Positions 1 to 10,690 of a DNA stretch of 64,000 nt are shown here, in pieces. Every line of letters starts with the position of its first letter. The first letter of the stretch is position 1. The translations under genes were made by a program, and so were the position numbers. The stretch is from Aquarana catesbeiana. Lineage: Eukaryota > Chordata > Amphibia > Anura > Ranidae. The DNA lies in NCBI RefSeq assembly GCF_042186555.1, contig NC_133327.1, positions 328,526,300 to 328,590,299 of the forward strand, read 5' to 3'. The notes beneath the pieces were generated by a model. The model worked only from the letters and a program-made list of their open reading frames with translations, made no database searches and was not told the DNA's origin.

Positions 1-2
1 GA

Positions 3-1838
3 CTGAAAATAAACAATACATACTCGGAAGGGTTCTCTCTTGAGAGGGGGACTAGTCAGGGGTGTCCCCTGTCCCCCCTGCTATTTGCCCTGGCAATGGA
101 GCCCTTCGCGGAGGTAATAAGAAAATCATCAGGCCTACAGGGCTATAAAAGGAAAGAGGGCGAGGATAGAATAGCGTTATATGCTGACGACGTATTGTTA
201 TTCCTGGGGGACATGGGGCCATCGTTAGTAAAGGCAATGCAGTTGGTGGAAGGGTTTGGGAGAGTATCAGGGTTAATAGTTAATTGGGGGAAATCTTCAC
301 TCCTCCCGCTTGACTCGACCAGCGGTTCTCTCCCGCAGGTGGTATCGTGTCTCAGGGTGGTGGAGAAGCTTAAATACTTGGGTATAATGGTGACCAATAA
401 CCCAATGCAGTATATTAAAGATAATCTAGCTCCACTGTTGGAAAAGTTTAGAAGGAAGAAAGACATTTGGTCCCGGCTTCCTTTATCTATGGCGGGGCGT
501 ATAAACTTGATTAAGATGATCTGGATGCCTCAACTTTTGTATATATTACACAACTCACCGATTTGGATAGGGAGGGACTGGTTTTTAAAAATAAATGCTA
601 TCTTCCGTGAGTTAATATGGAGAAAGGGCCAGGCCAGGATCAGTCTCCAGACCTTGCAGCGACCCAACAGGGAGGGGGGACTGGCGGTGCCCCACACATA
701 CAGGTACTTTTTGGCGTCACAACTGCAACACCTGGGTGGGTGTGAATGTGGGGGGGGAGTGGACTCCAGCGTAAAAATCATGTTGTCGGGGAGCCCGCAC
801 AAATCCTTGGCAGGGGCATTGGAAGCCGGAGCATTAGGATGCTCATCTCCAACAAACAAACTGGCCATAAAAGTTTGGCGGTCAGTAAAGAGTGAAATGG
901 GATATAAGGGGGCTACGGAGTTCACACCTATATGGCAGAATAGGCAGCTACAAGAATTGCAGGCGATAGGAGTAAATAGGATCTGGGAAAGGGCGGGAAT
1001 AACTAGGCTAGCACAATTATATGTTGGCAATATATTAAAATCTTTTGTGGACCTGAGGCGGGAGTTTGCAATCCCCAAGGAATCATTTTACTTTTATCTC
1101 CAGATCAGGCACGCATTAAACAAGCAGTTTAAGACCAATGCACTGGATTGGTGTAGCGCATCACTTCTTAATAAGGTGGTAAGGGTACATAGCCTGAAGG
1201 GACTAATATCAGTAATTTATGACCATCTAATGACTAGGGTAACTGGCTTGACCCCACTCTTGCGCGCAAGGGAGGGGTGGGAGGCCGATGTGGGGGAGTT
1301 GAGTGATGATCAGTGGGGGAGAATACTGGAGCTTGGTCCGCTGGTGTCCCTCTCTCCGTCGCAGCGGGCTTCGCACCTCTTGCTTGTGCACAGAGCTTAT
1401 TACACCCCCAAGAGGTTGCATAGAATGGGTCGTAGATCAGACGACAAATGCCCCAGATGTCTAGATACGGGCGATCTTATACACATTATGTGGAGATGCC
1501 CGAAGCTAGTGAGGTACTGGACCGAGATCTTAAACATCATAGAGGCTAGGATCGGGATAAGGTTGGAGCCCGAGGCTAAAACCTGTGTCCTGGGGCTAAT
1601 CAAAGAGGATATGGGGGATGGCTACATAAGAATAGCAATTGTACGATGCTTATACCAGGCCAGGAAACTGATCGCAAAAGCATGGCTGTCAACAATGCCC
1701 CCTACCCCTGAAGAATGGGTCAATACCATGAACGTACTAGTGGGAACAGAAAGGACTATATATATTAGAAGGGGAAGCTATGAGAAGTTTATTAGGATTT
1801 GGGGTAGGTGGTGTCAAGGAGAGAATAGGGAAACATAA
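3..1838 (+). CDS. L1-type LINE ORF2 protein, C-terminal part (reverse transcriptase)
   Basis: Reverse transcriptase of a non-LTR retrotransposon, which would copy its own RNA at a nicked chromosomal target. The frame is open from the first complete codon at position 3 to the TAA at 1836-1838, about 611 codons, so the start lies before the window. Visible in order: the RT motif RGTSQGCPLSPLLF, the catalytic YADDVLLF, LKYLGIMV after the thumb boundary, and a C-terminal CPRC...HIMWRCPKL zinc-knuckle-like block typical of L1-clade ORF2. The apurinic endonuclease domain must lie upstream. No stop or frameshift interrupts the visible part, which is unusual here because the other autonomous elements are broken. 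Assignment to the L1 clade rather than Tx1 is inferred from the C-terminal domain and 3' end. Confidence 0.9.
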   Translation: MKINNTYSEGFSLERGTSQGCPLSPLLFALAMEPFAEVIRKSSGLQGYKRKEGEDRIALYADDVLLFLGDMGPSLVKAMQLVEGFGRVSGLIVNWGKSSLLPLDSTSGSLPQVVSCLRVVEKLKYLGIMVTNNPMQYIKDNLAPLLEKFRRKKDIWSRLPLSMAGRINLIKMIWMPQLLYILHNSPIWIGRDWFLKINAIFRELIWRKGQARISLQTLQRPNREGGLAVPHTYRYFLASQLQHLGGCECGGGVDSSVKIMLSGSPHKSLAGALEAGALGCSSPTNKLAIKVWRSVKSEMGYKGATEFTPIWQNRQLQELQAIGVNRIWERAGITRLAQLYVGNILKSFVDLRREFAIPKESFYFYLQIRHALNKQFKTNALDWCSASLLNKVVRVHSLKGLISVIYDHLMTRVTGLTPLLRAREGWEADVGELSDDQWGRILELGPLVSLSPSQRASHLLLVHRAYYTPKRLHRMGRRSDDKCPRCLDTGDLIHIMWRCPKLVRYWTEILNIIEARIGIRLEPEAKTCVLGLIKEDMGDGYIRIAIVRCLYQARKLIAKAWLSTMPPTPEEWVNTMNVLVGTERTIYIRRGSYEKFIRIWGRWCQGENRET

Positions 1839-2178
1839 AATCGTATCGAGGAAAGGAAGTTATGCACCAAGAAATAGATACCAGGGAAAAAGCAGTGCGT
1901 ACAATACTCTCATTGGGGTAGTAGGTATTACCAAGCGTAGGTTACGACTATTTCTAAAAATTAGCAACTGGTGGGGAGGAGGGAGGGTGAACAGGGGTGG
2001 GGGGAGGGTTTAAGGGAAGAAGGTAGGGTAAGTTATATTTATAATTGATGGTGATTTTGGGAAATATGTATTGTAATATGTGTTTTTTTTTTTTTGTTTG
2101 CCTTTTGTTCTTTACCGTGGTTATGATGTATATTGTATAAATTGAAAAACCAATAAAAAAGATATGAAGTAAAAAAAG
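1839..2178 (+). other. LINE 3' UTR with G-runs and A-rich tail
   Basis: Non-coding end of the L1-type element. Between 1970 and 2013 there are several runs of three or more G within about 45 bases, a candidate G-quadruplex. A T-run follows at about 2085-2095, then an AATAAA signal at about 2153 and A-rich sequence. G-rich 3' UTRs are known in mammalian L1; here it is a direct observation without a fold test. Confidence 0.7.
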
Positions 2179-2186
2179 AACAGTTA

Positions 2187-2552
2187 GGGCTCATTCACAC
2201 TAAATGCCTTGACTTGACATGTTTTTTTCTGCACAAGAACAACACAAATTACCACTAGGGCCCATAGAAAACAATAGTGACCCCATCAATAGTGTCCCAT
2301 TCACACCACAACACAGCAGTAATGTGCACTGCAGAAAAATTCAGACACACTGCCTTTTTCCACAGAGAAACCCACTGCATCTCATGCCACCACTTGTCAA
2401 GGCACCACAGCTCATCTAATTTAGTATCACTTTGCGACACTTTGATACATAAAAAAAATGTAATGTTTCAGTGCATCACATCGCCCCCTTTACTGATCGT
2501 ACACAACATCAGAATACCTGGTAAGACACTGCAGGCTGGTGTGAATGAGCAC
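2187..2552. mobile_element. Harbinger-like MITE, GTTCACAC-type ends
   Basis: The terminal inverted repeats read GGGCTCATTCACAC at the left and GTGTGAATGAGCAC at the right. The flanks are an identical TTA (2184-2186 and 2553-2555), a three-base duplication typical of PIF/Harbinger. It has no coding capacity. It abuts the LINE tail at 2178, so it either inserted just beside the LINE or was there first. Confidence 0.75.
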
Positions 2553-2555
2553 TTA

Positions 2556-2872
2556 GTACATCCTTTATTGCATACCAAAAAATATGTCTGATTGAAAAAT
2601 GTATACTTTATTTTGCAAGAAAATATACAAAAAAACAAATACTTAAACAGGGTACATCCAATCTGTACTGCGACGCAGTGCATAAATACACTACATAACA
2701 ATACATCGCCAAGCATACCAATAAATTACATTCATCCTGCGGTATGATGCCTAATGTGTTGTGCAGAGTAATAATACCCCGAAACATCACATCATGCATG
2801 ACGCCGCATTACCCTGAAAGCATTACTTCAAACATATGTCACAAAAGTCAGGTCATACAGTCTAAATAACAT
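2556..2872. other. Unassigned AT-rich spacer
   Basis: I see no gene, clear terminal repeat or tandem array here. The stretch separates the MITE from the minus-strand LINE relic. Confidence 0.5.
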
Positions 2873-5330
2873 TCAAATGTGCAACGGGTGTGTTGGGGGG
2901 GTGGAGAAGGTGGGGTAGGGGAGGGAGAAAAGAGTTTGCAAGCCCGAAGCTTTATTTGAACTGCCAAAGGATACACGGGGGGAGAGGGGGGGGATGGTGA
3001 GTCTCTTTGAAGAAACGTTCCTCCAGACCACTTTACAGGTGGCTGAAGGGAGGCCTGGAACAGTCTCAACAATGTCCGATGCTCTGATCAACTTGTGGAT
3101 AGTTTTTGGCTTCCACAAGTCGGGCTTCACTCCATGTAGCCCCAGCTCCTTAATAAACTTGAAGGTGTCCAAGTAGTACCAAGGGGTGTCCCAGTTGTAG
3201 GGGATGGAGCTGTCCCATTTGTCCCATCCAAGGGTCCTCCAAAGAGGCAGGAGGAAAAAACGGGACATGGAGTTACCGCCAGAGTCCACAGTTCTGTCAA
3301 CCAATGTCCTGCGGATGCAGTTACAAGCAAAGCACACCCTCAGTAAGGTAGCGATGTCGGGCACGCCCTTACCGCCCTTGAGGGGTTCCTTGAACATAAC
3401 CGCCCGCTTCACTCTGTCCATTTTGGAGCTCCAGATGAAGTGAAACACCGCCCTGGTGATGGCCTTACAGGTGTTAACCCGAGGGGGCCAGGCCTGGGCG
3501 AGGTACTGCAACACAGGGAGGATCTCGCTGCGGAGTACCAGTGTTTTGCCTTCGATGGTGAGTTCTCTGAGGCTCCAAAGTCCAAACTTCTGTCGCATCT
3601 TTGACAGTCTTTCCTCCCAGGACTTCAGGGCTGCGCCCTCAGCTCCAAACCAGACCCCAAGGATTTTGATGAAGTCAGTCTTGACGCTGAAAGGAATTGG
3701 TGCAGAAAAAGGCAGGAACCACTTTCCGAAGAGCATGACTTCTGACTTCCTGCAGTTGACCTTTGCCCCTGAAGCTTTGCCGAAGTCCTCACAGGTCTGG
3801 GCGTGTATCGATGGAGCGCCGATCAGCACAGAACACCGTCACGTCGTCCATGTAGAGTGAGCACTTGACCTCCCGTCTGTCCGGTCCTGGTGCGGTGATC
3901 CCTCTGATCTCTGGGTTCCGTCTGATGCTTCGGGCGAAGAGCTCTATACAACAAACAAAAAGCAGAGGTGAGAGAGGACAGCCTTGTCTGACCACAGACA
4001 GGATTGGAAAGGGGTCAGTTTTCCAGCCATTAACCAGCACCAAACTAGAAATGTCAGTGTACATCACATTCACATACGAACAAAACATTTCCCCAAGACC
4101 AAACCTGCGCAGAGCTCTGCACATAAACTCATGGGAGACACGGTCAAAGGCCTTCTCCTGGTCAAGACTGACCAGGGCTGCGTGCACACGGCGGCCATGA
4201 ATGTACTGCACCGTGTCCCGGACAAGCGCAAGGCTGTCCGCAATCCTGCGACCAGGAATGCCGCAAGTCTGATCCGGGTGGATGATCTGTCCGATGACAG
4301 ACTTCAGCCTGTTGGCCAGGACCTTGGCGAGGATTTTGTAGTCCACGTTCAGAAGAGAGATTGGACGCCAATTTTTAAGATCCGATCTCTCCCCCTTCCG
4401 CTTATACAAAATCGTGATCATCCCCTCCCTCAGTGACGGAGGCATTCTGCCCTCCACCGCCATCTCCTCGTACAGCTCGAGCAGGTCCGGGCCCATGAGA
4501 TCCCACAGTGCTACATAGAGCTCAACTGGGAGACCGTCGCTGCCCGGGGTCTTGCCTCGCCTAAAGGATTTAGCGGCAGAGTGCAGTTCCTCCAACACCA
4601 AGGGGGCGTTGACGGTTGATGAACCTGCAGGATCAATTTGGTTAGAGATACCTGACAGGAACCTGTCGGCCGCCTGTGTGTCCGTTTCTTTCGGGGAGTA
4701 GAGGTTGGTGTAGTAGTCGCTGACCACTTGCATCACAGCCTTCTTCCCCTTCTGGAGTGTTCCGGTCTCGTCGAGCAACTCTGACAAGGGTGTGTGTCCT
4801 GAGTGAAGTTTCCTGAAAAAGAAAGAATTACACTTCTCACCTTTCTCAAGATTCTCCACCTTGGCACGGAAGACAATGTGCCTGGATTCTTCCTCGAAGT
4901 GTCCTTTCAGGCTGTTCTTGGTGTCCTCCAGGTCCTGCCTAACGTCCCAGCCACAGTGCTGAAGGTCCTGCAGGGACTGCAATTGACGCTGCAGTCTCCT
5001 GAGTTCCCTCCTCCTGGCACACACACGCTGGCGTCCCCTTGCCTGAAAGAAGCTACGCAGCTTAACCTTCACAAACTCCCACCAGTCACTTACCCTTCTG
5101 AAGAATCTCTTTTTCTCCGTCCAGGTGACATAAGCCTCCCGGAGTTCCCCATCAATTCCTCATTTTCCAGCAGGGTGCTATTCAGCTTCCAGGAACCCGG
5201 TCCGTGGGCGAAGCCCTCGCCCAGGTCACCCCAAGTGAATAGCCCTGTGGTCAGAGAAAAAGCAGAGAAAATATGTCTGAGAGTAAGGCGCACCTGAGCC
5301 AGACTTTGCTGCATTGCACACATATTTCAG
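2873..5330 (-). pseudogene. Tx1-type LINE ORF2, frameshifted and truncated at both ends
   Basis: Read on the minus strand from about 5323 down. The first segment carries the end of an endonuclease-like domain and the linker (GPGSWKLNSTLLENEEL). A frame change near 5160 leads into the segment ending at 3789, which contains GRRIADSLALVRD, a FDRVSHEF block, RQGCPLSPLLF and the catalytic YMDDVTVF. A second frame change near 3800-3830 leads into the thumb region (CEDFGKASGAKVN) that runs to about 2990. Similarity to Tx1-type elements stops at VVWRNVSSKRLT, and the frame then runs through a G/C-biased low-complexity stretch to a stop at 2873. The C-terminal zinc domain and the 3' UTR are missing. 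Two frameshifts plus loss of the 3' end mean it cannot move. Confidence 0.85.
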
Positions 5331-5654
5331 GCACTGGGGGGCTGGGATTGGAGTTGTGTAGACCAGCTTATGGAGAGGATCACATGAAGCAATTGTGAAT
5401 ATTTATATTTATCAAATAAGGCTGAAGGTGACAAGGAGACACAGGAAGCTAACCTCCAAAAAAAAACATTGTTACATTTTCACTATATTGTGCAATAGGG
5501 ATGAGTGAATAACAAGTGTGACTGATGAAAATCCTAAATATTTCTGTAGGCAAAATAATTTGCATCTAAAGATGTTGAAATACCACTACCTCTGTGTCAT
5601 ACGGTAGCTTTACATTTAAAGTGACACTAAACTCTGGTGTAAAAAATAAAATTC
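5331..5654. other. Unassigned spacer
   Basis: Mostly AT-rich sequence beside the truncated 5' end of the Tx1-type LINE. No gene or terminal repeat recognised. Confidence 0.5.
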
Positions 5655-6090
5655 TTAAAGGGGTTGTAAGGTGAAAAAACACCTGGCAGTGACCGGCCCC
5701 CAGCCCACCCCCCCCCCCGTTTTACTTACCTGATCCCTCGAACTTGTCCCACTGGGACGCGTCGTCTCTTGGCTAGGGGGTTCTTGGCTCTTGATTGGAT
5801 AGATTGATAGCAGCGCTGCTGTCAATCGAATCCAATGATGCGGCCGCAGGGCGGAGTCCTGCATTCGGCGTCTATGGACGCCGAATGCTGGACTCGGGAG
5901 CGCGCCCGCAAGGTAACCTCCCAGAAGAGCACTTCTCCCAGAGTGTTAGCTAATTCGGGGAGGAGCCAAGAGAGCTGCCAAGGGACCCCAGAAGATGAGG
6001 TTTGGGGCCACTCTGTGCAAAATGAGCTGCACAGTGGAGGTAAGTATGATATGTTTGTTATTTAAAAAGAGTACCTTTAGTATCACTTCA
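5655..6090. mobile_element. TTAA-inserting non-autonomous element (family of 35622-36508)
   Basis: Starts TTAAAGGGGTTGTAAGG and ends TATCACTTCA, where the last four bases look like a mutated TTAA. The interior matches the copy at 35622-36508 in order: CACCTGGCAGTGACCG, CTTGATTGGATAGATTGATA, the block with GGACGCCGAATGCTGG, and GTGCAAAATGAGCTGCAC near the right end. TTAA duplication is the hallmark of piggyBac-type transposition. No transposase is present. Confidence 0.65.
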
Positions 6091-6733
6091 ACTCACAAAG
6101 TACACTCTACTACTCTCAGCCTCCCCAAATCCCTTTTTATTTCTGTGATCCAACTTCCTGTTAGAGGGTGGCTATGTTCGTTCTTAATGATCCTACTGTA
6201 TGTGTGAAGTCAATTTCTCATGCTCATTCCTGAGATGGACCATGGATTATGGGATTAGTAGCTAGAATAGAGCATTGTACAAGACTGCAATTAATGTACA
6301 CTGTTCGTTCCAAACAAATAGACGTGAATGGAAAGGGAGAGGCTTGGGAGCGTTTGTTGTTGTTGTGCAGCAATTTGTTTTTGGAGAACTTTCTCTCCTT
6401 TTTGTGGTTTTATAAAATTGTTTGCACTTATGTTTACTGAATCAGACCTAAAATTCATTTTTACAGGTGTTGTCAAATCCAGCTGAACTTCCGTTCAACC
6501 CTGACACAGAGTGCTGCAATTCTAGATTTGTCTTGGATGCTCGAAAAATGGAGAAGCAAGAAGCTCCGGAGGATTGAGAACAGCAGAAGCAGTCTGAAGA
6601 GGTCACGTGACCACTACTTTGAGACGCAGTGGGAAATGTCTTCAATATGTTCAGCACATAATGTGGTGATTTTTTTTTTATGTGTTTTGAGTTCAGATGT
6701 CAATTTACCTTCAAATTTAGCTTGAAAACACAC
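6091..6733. other. Unassigned
   Basis: No recognisable gene or repeat end. Contains only short chance reading frames. Confidence 0.45.
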
Positions 6734-7165
6734 TACAGGGGGTCCCCTAGTTACAAACATCCGACTTACAAACGACTCCTACTTACAAACGGAGAGAGAC
6801 AACAGGAACTGAGAGGAAATCTACCTCTAGGAAGGGAAATTCACTCCTGTAAGAGCTATTATGGGGAAAAGGTACCTCCACTGATACTTTATCACCAAGG
6901 CTTGTTTCCACTACAACCCAAATTTTTCAAAATCCAATTGTCATTGGGACAGAAGGTGAGGTGAAATCTTCTGAACAGGGGCACACAGAGAAAAACAAAT
7001 GTTACAGGGGTATTAACCTTTCCCTATGTTATCCAAAAAGCTAAAAAATAGTTTTTTTGGCTTGAGCTAAACTTAAAAAATGTACCTGTTCCGACTTACA
7101 AACAGATTCAACTTAAGAACAAACCTACAGTCCCTAACTTGTTTGTAACCTGGGGACCCCCTGTA
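6734..7165. mobile_element. TA-inserting MITE with GGGGGTCCCC ends
   Basis: Ends are TACAGGGGGTCCCC at the left and GGGGACCCCCTGTA at the right, with internal repeats of GACTTACAAAC near both ends. The flanking dinucleotide is TA, consistent with a Tc1/mariner or pogo-type MITE. There is no transposase frame. Confidence 0.75.
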
Positions 7166-8645
7166 TAAACTATGACCTCCAATTAAAAAAAAAAAAGAGA
7201 GATTAAAATTAGAAACATAATCACAGAGCTATCCAATCAGAACATCACAAGAACAATGCACTAGATACAGAAACACACACCTAATTAGTTAACAATCTTT
7301 AAAAAGATAAGTCTACCTTTTATTAAAGTTGCATGATTTTGTTTAAATATGCCAAAAAAGGTTTATTACATTCCATGTTAAACAATAAATCTAGATACCA
7401 ATTCATATCAGAAATCACTTACCATAAACAGGTGTATCCAGGGCCAGGAGAAAGGCAGGGGCAGGGGGGCATCTATCCCAGGTACAATGGAAAGGGGGGG
7501 GGGGCACTAGAAGCTTGTCAGTGCTCCTTTCTTCAGATGCTTGAATGACAGCAGTCTGGAGAACGGAGCACAGAGCACAGGCCACAATTGCTGATGGAGG
7601 CAGGAGTCAGCTCTCACCCCCACCAATGGCAGGCTACTGTGGAGGAGCAGGAAGAGGAGGGCACCTGCTGAGAACACATCTCCTTATTAGTATGGCTCCA
7701 CCTGCCCAGCAGCGTCATTCATTGACAGAGTTCTGTGAATGGGAAAACTACAAGTACTGACAGCCGCGGCTGTCAGCTCGTAGTTCTCATTGAGCTACCA
7801 GAGCACTGTTGAGCACCCTAGGTAGTTCATTGAAGTTTCCTGTCATTGTATAACTGCCTGCTCGTACAAGGTATTCATACTTACCTAGGTGGATGCAGCA
7901 TCAGACTGATGCTTCATCTGTCCCCCACCGTCTCTGCACTGAGAACTGAGCCACCCAACATCGCTGATGGCTCGGTTCTCTCACCTCCCCAAGCGGAGAT
8001 GCTGCCTGTCAATCAGCAGCTCTCCTGCTCTGCTCCTCCACGCTCACTGGAGAGCTGAGCTGAAGAGGGGCGGGGAGCATCTGGCGGATCCAGGCTTCCT
8101 AAGTAAGGATGACGGGCTGCCTGGACTGATTCCAGTGACATCTGCGGAAAGCTGACTTCAGACCACTCTCCGCTGAAAACAGGTCACAGGAGTGAAAAAC
8201 GAATTGCACTCCTGTGGCCCTTAGGAGAAGCTCAGCCAAACAAGCTCAGGCTGGACTTCGCCTTTAAGCACCTCATCCTTATTATCAGGTTATATATGTG
8301 TGAATGTGGAGACATATCTAGAGATATAGAACAAAATATTACAGTGCACACATGCAAAAAAGACATTTACCTCCAGCAAGGCTTATTTAAAACACCTAGA
8401 CATTTTCAAAAAACTTTATCAAAAAATATGGGGATTTGGTCACACCATATTGCTATATATTGCTTAAGTCCACTTACTGTGACAAAGTACCCCATGATTT
8501 TTTTTTTATATCTAGAGATATGACTGCTATGTACAGTAAATCACTTTGGGTAACAAGGACTATCTTCAGAAGTCTGATGGTTCACATAGACATAGTTATC
8601 ATTGGGACTGCGATCAGATCATCAGCAGCAATACAGCAATGATCA
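7166..8645. other. Unassigned repeat-like region
   Basis: Contains a homopolymer G tract near 7493-7503 and GC-richer blocks at about 7560-8270 that resemble degraded dispersed frog repeats; for example GTCACAGGAGTG at 8183 recurs in similar form near 39696. I could not define element borders or any coding exon. Confidence 0.35.
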
Positions 8646-8649
8646 CCTT

Positions 8650-8805
8650 ATATAGACTTCTGCTTTGCGGCTCTGGGGTCCTTGGTTCTAGTCCCAATCA
8701 GCACACTATCTGCATGGAATTTGCATGGTCTTCCTGTGCTTATGTGGGTGTCCTGTGGGTACTGCAGTTTCCTCCCACACTCCAAAGACATATAGGTTAA
8801 TCATC
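8650..8805 (+). mobile_element. V-SINE fragment (plus strand)
   Basis: Carries the conserved central block of V-SINEs: GCATGGAATTTGCATGGTC, then a degraded GGGTACTGCAGTTTCCTCCC and ACTCCAAAGACAT. Only a weak relic of the tRNA-derived head is visible before it (GGTTCTAGTCCC at about 8683 resembles a B box). Confidence 0.7.
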
Positions 8806-8810
8806 TACTG

Positions 8811-9299
8811 TTTAATAAAATTGCCCTAGTATGATATTCTACTGAGTGCACCCAAGATGGCTGCCTTACCCTCTGCCTCACAGCAGATAATAAAAGTCCC
8901 TGGGAAGAAAAGTGCTTCAGAAATATTAATAAATACATAAGGTTTCATAAAGAACACTCTGGCTCGCAGTTGTGGTGTGGCCTTATTGACTTGAATGGCC
9001 GAGTGCACTTGGCATGTTGCGTCAAATTTGTTATGGCCATGACGTAAAGCTTCACGGCTGTGACATGTAAACAGCCACCTCTAGCAGTCTCTTACACTTT
9101 TGTTGGGCAGCCAGGGGGTGCTAAAATTGTGGTTGGTTTTCCCCCACCCCCCTCTGTGAAAGAGACCTTAACCTCTAAATATTTGTATGCAGTGAAACAA
9201 AGACCACAGTAAGGATCCCGCCAGAACAATTTTTGGAATAAATGTTTTATTCTGTACCTCAATATGCCCATTGCTACAGAAACAATTGAGTTAAGTTGA
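8811..9299. other. Unassigned spacer between two V-SINE copies
   Basis: No coding or repeat structure recognised apart from a C-rich run at 9140-9152. Confidence 0.4.
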
Positions 9300-9575
9300 G
9301 TTGCATCTTGATATAGCGCGGTCATTTACCCCGTAGGATCTCGACGCGCTTGGGACACACATTCGCACATATACTAGGGCCAATTTGGACAAGATCCAAT
9401 TAACCTACCAGCTTGTCTTTGGAGTGTGGGAGGAAACCGGAGCACCCGGAGGAAACCCATGCAGACACAGGGAGAACATGCAGACTCAAGGCAGATGGTG
9501 TCCTGGTCGGGATTCGAAACCAGCGACCCTTTTGCTGCTAGGTGAAAGTGCTAACCACTACACCACTGTGCTGCC
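9300..9575 (-). mobile_element. V-SINE with tRNA-derived head (minus strand)
   Basis: Read on the minus strand from 9575, the element starts GGCAGCACAGTGGTGTAG. It has a pol III A box (TGGTGTAGTGG, 9555-9565) and a B box (GGTTTCGAATCCC, 9509-9521). The conserved V-SINE core follows (GTCTGCATGTTCTCCC and CGGTTTCCTCCCACACTCC), then a tail toward 9300. This copy is more complete than the fragment at 8650 and lies in the opposite orientation. The internal promoter looks intact; transcription is not shown. Confidence 0.82.
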
Positions 9576-10690
9576 AAACAGAGCATACATTACATGAAGT
9601 CAAAAGAGGACAGAAGGCAAGCACTATCTGATAAGCAGCATTGGTATGGGGAAATCCAGCATTCATTCCATCACGTAAAAGGAAATGAAGAAACAAACTG
9701 CAATCATAAAGACAAGACATACAGTAAATCCATGTGTTTGCCTCATCATATAAACAATGAAAAAGGATAATCTGTGACTGATATTGCTTCATTAAATATA
9801 TACCCCAAGAGAATTTTTCCTTTTTCAATCAAGATGTTGGAATGTCAACATAGTAGAAATTCAAGAACAGGTAAAAGTGTCTAGTAGTGCACCTAATGGA
9901 TAATACAAACATATATAGATATTATTAAGTAGTATTAAACGCTCAGCGCTTTTAGTTTAACACATTGAGCACAGCAAAATAAACATTTGAAATAAACTGT
10001 AGTTAAAATGCTTACCCAACCACTTGCAGTTTACAACTTGCAATGCTGCTAGCTCCTGCTTTCTCCATGCTGCTTCCCTGAACTTCTGGTCTTCAAAGGA
10101 AAGAGTTAACAGTGGACAGTGCCATCTCCAGTCAGTCTGACAGTTGATGCTGTTCCAGCCTTATCCCTGTGAGCCGAATGCACGAAGGAGATAGTTCAAC
10201 TAGGCTATCTGGGACATGGGATTTGCTCGTATATGGTCAGGTGAGCGGACCTGTCAATCCCTGGTCTGTTTACAGTACTTGTACACTTTACAATCATCAT
10301 ACAAACTGTGAATCATTTGATGACTACCTGCATTCCCTGTTTTACTTAAACATTTGATGGCTAACCTCTGGTAATATTTATATCCATATCTCCTGAGATC
10401 TCTGACTACAGAGCCTTATACTGGTATCAACCTACCATACTTTGACTGCATGAGAGAAATTTGGTGCTTCACAGTGAGTGAAGATAATTGATTAATCTGC
10501 TGCCTGGGGTATGCCAACTGATGTTTTAAGGGTCCTCTAACCACTTTAGACAACGTTGTCTTTTTTAATATACAGCTTAGGTGATGGTGGTGGGAATCTT
10601 TACCAAGTCTTTGTATTAATAATTTTGTAATAAAATCCCAAATTAAAGCTGCATGGTCCTCTTGTAACTTCCTTTTTTAAGGGGTCTTCA
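9576..10690. other. Unassigned AT-rich region
   Basis: More than 1 kb with no recognised gene or element border. Confidence 0.4.

Larger units (their letters stand above)
1..2178 (+). mobile_element. L1-type LINE, 3' portion (open at window start)
   Basis: The element enters the window inside the reverse transcriptase domain and runs to an A-rich end near 2178. The order is RT core, thumb, C-terminal cysteine-rich domain, stop codon, G-rich 3' UTR and A-rich tail (CAATAAAAAAGATATG then A-run). This is the usual layout of an L1-clade non-LTR retrotransposon inserted on the plus strand. It is directly followed by a short Harbinger-like MITE. I cannot see the 5' end or a target duplication. Confidence 0.88.

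Noticed and set aside
2219..2591. Histidine-rich short frames
   Set aside because: They are chance readings through a MITE.
9509..9565. tRNA-like A and B boxes suggesting a tRNA gene
   Set aside because: They belong to the head of a V-SINE, and the surrounding sequence is SINE core rather than a cloverleaf.
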